From the NCBI RefSeq assembly GCF_943372915.1, contig NZ_CALSAN010000007.1:1-64000 (forward strand): DNA of 64,000 nt, in the 5' to 3' direction. A program made the translations under genes and the position numbers. Origin of the DNA: Ferrovibrio terrae_A (lineage in GTDB: Bacteria > Pseudomonadota > Alphaproteobacteria > Ferrovibrionales > Ferrovibrionaceae). Of this stretch, positions 60,087 to 64,000 are shown one piece after another (position 1 is the stretch's first letter; each line of letters starts with the position of its first letter). Under the pieces are notes generated by a model. That model was not told the origin of the DNA. It worked only from the letters and a program-made list of their open reading frames with translations, and searched no databases.

Positions 60087-60863
60087 ATGCTTACGCTGAC
60101 CGCGACACAGGCTGCCTGGGCTGCCGCATCAGGCAGCGCCGTTGGCTTCGCCCTGGCGCTGGTGGGTGGTGGTGGCTCCATCCTCGCCGTGCCGGCCCTG
60201 CTGTATCTGGTCGGCATCACCGATACCCATCTGGCAATCGGCACCAGTGCATTGGCTGTGGCAGTGAATGCGTTTGCCAATCTGGCCATGCATGCCCGGC
60301 GTCAGGCGGTGAAATGGCGCTGCGCCGGCGTCTATGCCGTCAGCGGTGTATTCGGCGCCGCCATGGGCTCCAGTCTCGGCAAGCTGGTGGATGGCCGCCA
60401 TCTGCTGTTGCTGTTCGCCGCAGCCATGGTCGCTGTCGGCTTAGCCATGCTGCGGCCCAAAGCTGCGGGCGGCGATCCGGATATACAACTGAATGCCCGT
60501 ATCCTGCCAAAGCTGGTGATCCTCGGTCTGCTCACCGGCCTGGTCAGCGGATTCTTCGGCATCGGGGGCGGATTTCTGGTGGTACCTGGACTGATGCTCG
60601 GCAGCGGCATGCCGATGCTGAACGCGGTGGCAGCGTCGCTGGTATCTGTCGGCAGCTTCGGCCTCACCACGGCAGCGAATTATGCATGGTCCGGACAGGT
60701 GCACTGGATCGCCGCCGCGTGGTTTGTCGGCGGCGGGCTGGTCGGTGGCGTGATCGGCCTGCGGATGTCGGCCTTTGCCGCAAGCCGCAAGGGCCTGCTC
60801 AACCGCATTTTTGCCGGTTTGATCTTTGCGGTTGCCGCCTATGTCGGCTGGCGCGCGCTCTGA
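60087..60863 (+). CDS. TauE/SafE-family sulfite exporter
   Basis: The 258-aa membrane protein has about eight helices and two TauE/SafE repeats (GFALALVGGGGSILAVPALL; GLVSGFFGIGGGFLVVPGLM). In BigR operons it exports the sulfite made by persulfide dioxygenase. It starts four bases after that gene's stop. Its stop directly abuts the convergent monooxygenase stop. Confidence 0.92.
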   Translation: MLTLTATQAAWAAASGSAVGFALALVGGGGSILAVPALLYLVGITDTHLAIGTSALAVAVNAFANLAMHARRQAVKWRCAGVYAVSGVFGAAMGSSLGKLVDGRHLLLLFAAAMVAVGLAMLRPKAAGGDPDIQLNARILPKLVILGLLTGLVSGFFGIGGGFLVVPGLMLGSGMPMLNAVAASLVSVGSFGLTTAANYAWSGQVHWIAAAWFVGGGLVGGVIGLRMSAFAASRKGLLNRIFAGLIFAVAAYVGWRAL

Positions 60864-62039
60864 TCAGCCGCCATACAGCCAGTCATTGCCGGCATAAGCC
60901 TGCTCTTTCGTCCGCCCACCCAACGCCATGTTGCGTAATTCGCGCACCGGACCGGTGGCGTGATAAAAATCGCCATAGACGCGGGCCATCACCTGCACCC
61001 GCGCCGTGCGCAGGTAGCGCTCCTGCTGATAGGCCAGAAATGCACGATTAGGATCGCTGATCGACTGCGCCAGCTTGTCGGCCAGGCAGACGGCGTCCTC
61101 AATCGCCATGCAGGCACCCTGCGCTAGATACTGCAGCATCGGATGGGCCGCGTCGCCTAACAGCGCGACACGTCCCTTGGTCCAGTTCGCCACCGGCTCG
61201 CGATCGCACAACACCCACATGCGCCAGGCCTCGATCTTGCCGAGCAGCTTGTGCACCTGAGGCTGCTGGTTCTGGAACCGCTCGTTCAGCTCGGCCACGT
61301 CGCCGAAACTGTTCCAGCCTTCTTCGTAACGATTGGAGTGGAACACCGCGACCAGATTGTAAAGTTCACTGCGGCGCAGCGGGTAATGCACCAGATGGGT
61401 CTTCGGTCCGGCCCAGAGCACCACGTTATTCTCGAACTGGCCCTGCGGCACGTCGGCCACCGGCAGCACCGCGCGATAGGCGATATGGCCTGAAACACGC
61501 GGCTTGCCGTCGCCCACGATCTGCTCGCGCACCTGTGACCACAGGCCGTCGCATGCAATCATGCTGCTGCCCTGGATTGTTTCGCCATCGGCCAGCGTCA
61601 CCGTCACGCTTTCGCCGCTGTCGGCCCAGGCGGTCATCTTGGCGCTGGTGCGCAGTGTGATCCGTGTCTGAGCCAGGCAGGCCTGCAGCAGGGTGTTGTG
61701 CAGATCGGCGCGATGCGTCACCGCGTAAGGCATGCCCCAATGGGCGCGGGCCTGTTCACCCAGCGGCATGCGGGTGACTTCCTCGCCCGTCAGCGCGTCA
61801 CGCATGATCAGGTTCTGCGGAAAGACTGCATCGGCTTCGATGGCGGCGCGGATGCCAAGGGCTTCAAAACGGCGGAAGACATTGGGCCCAAGCTGAATGC
61901 CGGCGCCGACCTCGCGGAATTCAGCTGACTGCTCAAGCAGCACCGAGGGCAAACCTTTCAGCGCCAGCGCCAAAGCCGTCGCCAATCCGCCGATACCGCC
62001 GCCGATGATAATGACCGGACGATCCTGTGCCGCTGCCAT
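60864..62039 (-). CDS. FAD-dependent monooxygenase, 3-hydroxybenzoate 6-hydroxylase-like
   Basis: The 391-aa flavoprotein belongs to the class A aromatic hydroxylases: VIIIGGGIGGLATALALALKG (FAD), CDGLWSQVRE (the DG NADPH/FAD motif) and GRVALLGDAAHPMLQYLAQG (GD motif). The sequence resembles 3-hydroxybenzoate 6-hydroxylases, which make gentisate; salicylate hydroxylase is the other candidate. No ring-cleavage gene is next to it. The ATG at 62039 has GGGGAGGGG upstream. A palindrome lies 38 bp upstream of the start. Confidence 0.88.
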   Translation of the reverse strand: MAAAQDRPVIIIGGGIGGLATALALALKGLPSVLLEQSAEFREVGAGIQLGPNVFRRFEALGIRAAIEADAVFPQNLIMRDALTGEEVTRMPLGEQARAHWGMPYAVTHRADLHNTLLQACLAQTRITLRTSAKMTAWADSGESVTVTLADGETIQGSSMIACDGLWSQVREQIVGDGKPRVSGHIAYRAVLPVADVPQGQFENNVVLWAGPKTHLVHYPLRRSELYNLVAVFHSNRYEEGWNSFGDVAELNERFQNQQPQVHKLLGKIEAWRMWVLCDREPVANWTKGRVALLGDAAHPMLQYLAQGACMAIEDAVCLADKLAQSISDPNRAFLAYQQERYLRTARVQVMARVYGDFYHATGPVRELRNMALGGRTKEQAYAGNDWLYGG

Positions 62040-62076
62040 GGCCCCTCCCCGTTTTTTTGCTGAACTGCCTTTGGCA

Positions 62077-62100
62077 ATATAATCAGTACACAGATTATAT
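62077..62100. promoter_or_regulatory. operator-like palindrome upstream of the aromatic monooxygenase
   Basis: ATATAATC and GATTATAT are perfect 8-bp inverted arms separated by 8 bp, an AT-rich block in the divergent promoter between the monooxygenase and the chemoreceptor. It suits a MarR-, IclR- or GntR-type regulator; no such gene is linked. On the minus strand it also offers -10-like TATAAT-type sequence. Confidence 0.65.
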
Positions 62101-62219
62101 GGAAATGTCAAGCAGTTTCTACCGCGTACGCACTATCTCAAATAGAATCTGGTGATATTTCCACTGCTTTATGCATTGAATAATGGACATTCCTGATCCG
62201 CTGCAGTGGGGGACACATC

Positions 62220-64000
62220 ATGCTGTCATTCAAAAGCTGGGGTATCTTGTGGAAGATCATGGCGGTGATCGCCGTGCTGCTGGCCGCCATGGCCGCCAGT
62301 GTCTGGACCGGCTATCGCGGCCTGCACGAACTCTCCGCCGACATCGTCGAACTCGAACTGCAAGCTAAACGGGTCGAAAATGCCGGGCGTGGCACAGCCA
62401 ATGCCCTGAGTTGGATTCGCATGGTCGAATCGATCCCGCATGCTGCAACACCGGCAGCGCGGAATGATCTTGCCGCCAAGGCAGCCGATGAACGGCGACG
62501 GCTGGGTGTGCGCATCGACAATCTGAAGGGACTGCTGCATGCCCCGGAGGCACAGCAGCGCCTCGCTGCCATGGTGCAGGCGGTACAGGCCTACGAAACC
62601 GTCCACCGCACCGTGCTGCAACTGGCTGAACAGGGCGATGCGGCAGCGAGCCAGCAGGCCGCCGTGCGCGGTGTGGCACAGGCTGAGGAAATCCGCGCCC
62701 GCATCCGGCCGATGGAAGACGCGATCTCCAAGGAGATCACCGAATTCAGCGCCAAGGCACGCGAAGATGGCGAGCGTGCCACCGCTTTCATGTTGACCCA
62801 GTCTGGCATCGGCGCGGCCATCGGTCTCGGCCTTGCCATCCTGATCACACTGGCGGCAATCAGCCGCCCACTGCGCCGCATGATCACAGGCATGGAACGC
62901 CTCGCTCAGGACGACCTTGATATTGAGATTGTCGATGATGGCCGCCGCGACGAAGTTGGCCTGATCGGCCGGTCCCTGGTGGTCTTCCGTCAGAACGCCA
63001 TCGACAAGCGTAGCGCCGAAGCCAATGCCGAAGCCCAGCGTGCCGAAACCGAACGTGAGCGCAATGCCCGCGAAGCACGCGAACGCCAGGCCATCGCCGA
63101 GATATCCACCCTGTGCGAGCGTGTCGCCAGCGGTGATCTGGCCGGGCGACTGGAGGAAGCCGACAAAGATGGCTTCCTGCTTACCATCAGCCAGCAGCTC
63201 AACAGCCTGACCAACACCCTGCAGCAGATGACCCGAGAGCTGGCTGATGTCACTGGCGCCATGGCCGAGGGCAAGCTGACCCGCTCTGTCGATGGCGCCT
63301 ATAGCGGGGTCTACGGCCAATTGAAGGACAGCGTCAATGCCATGGCCGGCAAGCTGCGGGATTTCGCAGCGCGGCTGGCCGAGACCGCCCAGGTGGTGCG
63401 CAATGCTTCCGCCGAAATCTCCACCGCCAGCCAGGATCTGGCCCAGCGCACTGAAAGTCAGGCCGCTTCGATTGAAGAGACGGCTGCCTCAATGCACGAG
63501 ATCACCACGACCGTGAAGCAGAACGCCGACAATGCCGAAGCCGGCAACCAGATGGCCGCCACCGCGCGCAATGCTGCCGAACAGGGCGGCACCATCATGA
63601 GCAAGGTAACGGGCGCGATGAACGGGATCGAAGAAAGCGCCCGCAAAATCGGCGATATCGTATCGCTGATCGACGAAATCGCGTTCCAGACCAACCTGCT
63701 GGCACTGAATGCCTCGGTCGAAGCCGCCCGCGCCGGCGAGGCCGGCAAGGGCTTTGCCGTCGTTGCGCAGGAGGTCCGTGCCCTGGCGCAGCGGTCCGCC
63801 GACGCATCCAAGGACATCAAGACGCTGATCAGTGCCTCGAACAGTCAGGTGAAGACCGGGGCCGATCTGGTTGGCCAGGCCGGCCGCTCGCTGACCGACA
63901 TCATGGAATCGGTGAAGAAGGTTTCAGATATCGTCGCTGATATCGCCGCCGCTTCGCGCGAACAGGCGACGGGACTGGATCAGATCAACACTGCAGTCGG
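62220..64000 (+). CDS. membrane-bound methyl-accepting chemotaxis protein, C-terminus outside window
   Basis: At least 593 residues are visible: TM1 (about 8-31), a periplasmic four-helix-bundle-type sensor (32-190), TM2 (192-214), a HAMP domain (215-268), a second HAMP-like segment (about 295-360) and the signalling domain with the tip DEIAFQTNLLALNASVEAAR and an adaptation segment (RTESQAASIEETAASMHE). GGGGG precedes the ATG. The signalling domain is close to that of the soluble receptor at 12.4-14.3 kb, so both probably use the same kinase array. A 364-codon antisense frame here is a shadow. Confidence 0.95.
   Translation, partial: MLSFKSWGILWKIMAVIAVLLAAMAASVWTGYRGLHELSADIVELELQAKRVENAGRGTANALSWIRMVESIPHAATPAARNDLAAKAADERRRLGVRIDNLKGLLHAPEAQQRLAAMVQAVQAYETVHRTVLQLAEQGDAAASQQAAVRGVAQAEEIRARIRPMEDAISKEITEFSAKAREDGERATAFMLTQSGIGAAIGLGLAILITLAAISRPLRRMITGMERLAQDDLDIEIVDDGRRDEVGLIGRSLVVFRQNAIDKRSAEANAEAQRAETERERNAREARERQAIAEISTLCERVASGDLAGRLEEADKDGFLLTISQQLNSLTNTLQQMTRELADVTGAMAEGKLTRSVDGAYSGVYGQLKDSVNAMAGKLRDFAARLAETAQVVRNASAEISTASQDLAQRTESQAASIEETAASMHEITTTVKQNADNAEAGNQMAATARNAAEQGGTIMSKVTGAMNGIEESARKIGDIVSLIDEIAFQTNLLALNASVEAARAGEAGKGFAVVAQEVRALAQRSADASKDIKTLISASNSQVKTGADLVGQAGRSLTDIMESVKKVSDIVADIAAASREQATGLDQINTAV

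Noticed and set aside
62226..63320. 364-codon minus-strand open frame
   Set aside because: Antisense to the chemoreceptor, which has clear membrane, HAMP and signalling parts.
1..64000. tRNA, rRNA, CRISPR, transposase, integrase or phage genes
   Set aside because: None were seen on reading; no regular direct-repeat array and no attachment-site duplications were found.

Overview
The window is about 63% GC, gene-dense chromosomal DNA with short gaps and many 1-14 bp gene overlaps. Several features point to an alphaproteobacterium, probably of a Rhodospirillales-like lineage: a serC-serA operon with a leader resembling the alphaproteobacterial serC RNA motif, a BigR-type sulfide operon, a TrxB-like ferredoxin-NADP reductase, a YbfB-type MFS protein and an OlsB-type acyltransferase. 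This placement is inferred from gene content only. I saw no rRNA, tRNA, CRISPR array, insertion sequence or phage gene; it reads as core plus metabolic-accessory chromosome.

Layout. 1-5.4 kb: partial ThiE-like gene, YggS, a class D beta-lactamase behind a small lipoprotein, then serC-serA (minus strand) with an RNA leader, an intercistronic hairpin and a terminator. 5.5-17 kb: an alkaline-phosphatase-superfamily membrane phosphotransferase, a Bug-type solute receptor, a GDT1/TMEM165 cation exporter behind a yybP-ykoY Mn2+ riboswitch, ComM, a translationally coupled receptor/CheW pair, two transporters and a PAS protein. 17-29 kb: ferredoxin-NADP reductase, two acyl-CoA synthetases, an OlsB-like acyltransferase, propionyl-CoA synthetase followed by AmpG, a nitronate-monooxygenase-like flavoprotein and two alpha/beta hydrolases. 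29-41.7 kb: L,D-transpeptidase, an Ala/Gln-rich protein of unknown function, ribA, an HSL esterase, two unrelated patatins, a parvulin, argJ-mutT, a VOC/TetR pair and a methyltransferase.

41.7-56 kb is the most coherent accessory block: a sugar-acid catabolic island. A CUT1 ABC importer is co-oriented with DgoK and DgoA. A FadR-type GntR regulator is co-oriented with a DMT permease and an IlvD/Edd dehydratase. A PfkB-type kinase diverges from the regulator. A fourth operon encodes an RraA-like protein, a split UxaA dehydratase (small and large subunits), an SDR and a FAH-family hydrolase. I find one 16-bp near-palindrome, ATCTKATATRYCAGTT, at exactly three places: before the ABC operon, between the regulator and the kinase, and before the RraA operon. 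It is a strong candidate for the common GntR operator, tying a phosphorylative (kinase/aldolase) and a non-phosphorylative (SDR/FAH) branch into one regulon.

56-64 kb: an AsmA-like protein, an MFS transporter, a BigR operon for sulfide/persulfide detoxification (ArsR sensor, rhodanese, persulfide dioxygenase, TauE/SafE exporter) with its palindrome inside the promoter spacer, a 3-hydroxybenzoate-6-hydroxylase-like monooxygenase with an upstream palindrome, and a membrane chemoreceptor cut by the window end.

The strongest non-coding findings are the Mn2+ riboswitch before the GDT1 gene, the serC leader, the three-site GntR operator set, and a leader before the soluble chemoreceptor that could form a pseudoknot hiding its Shine-Dalgarno sequence.
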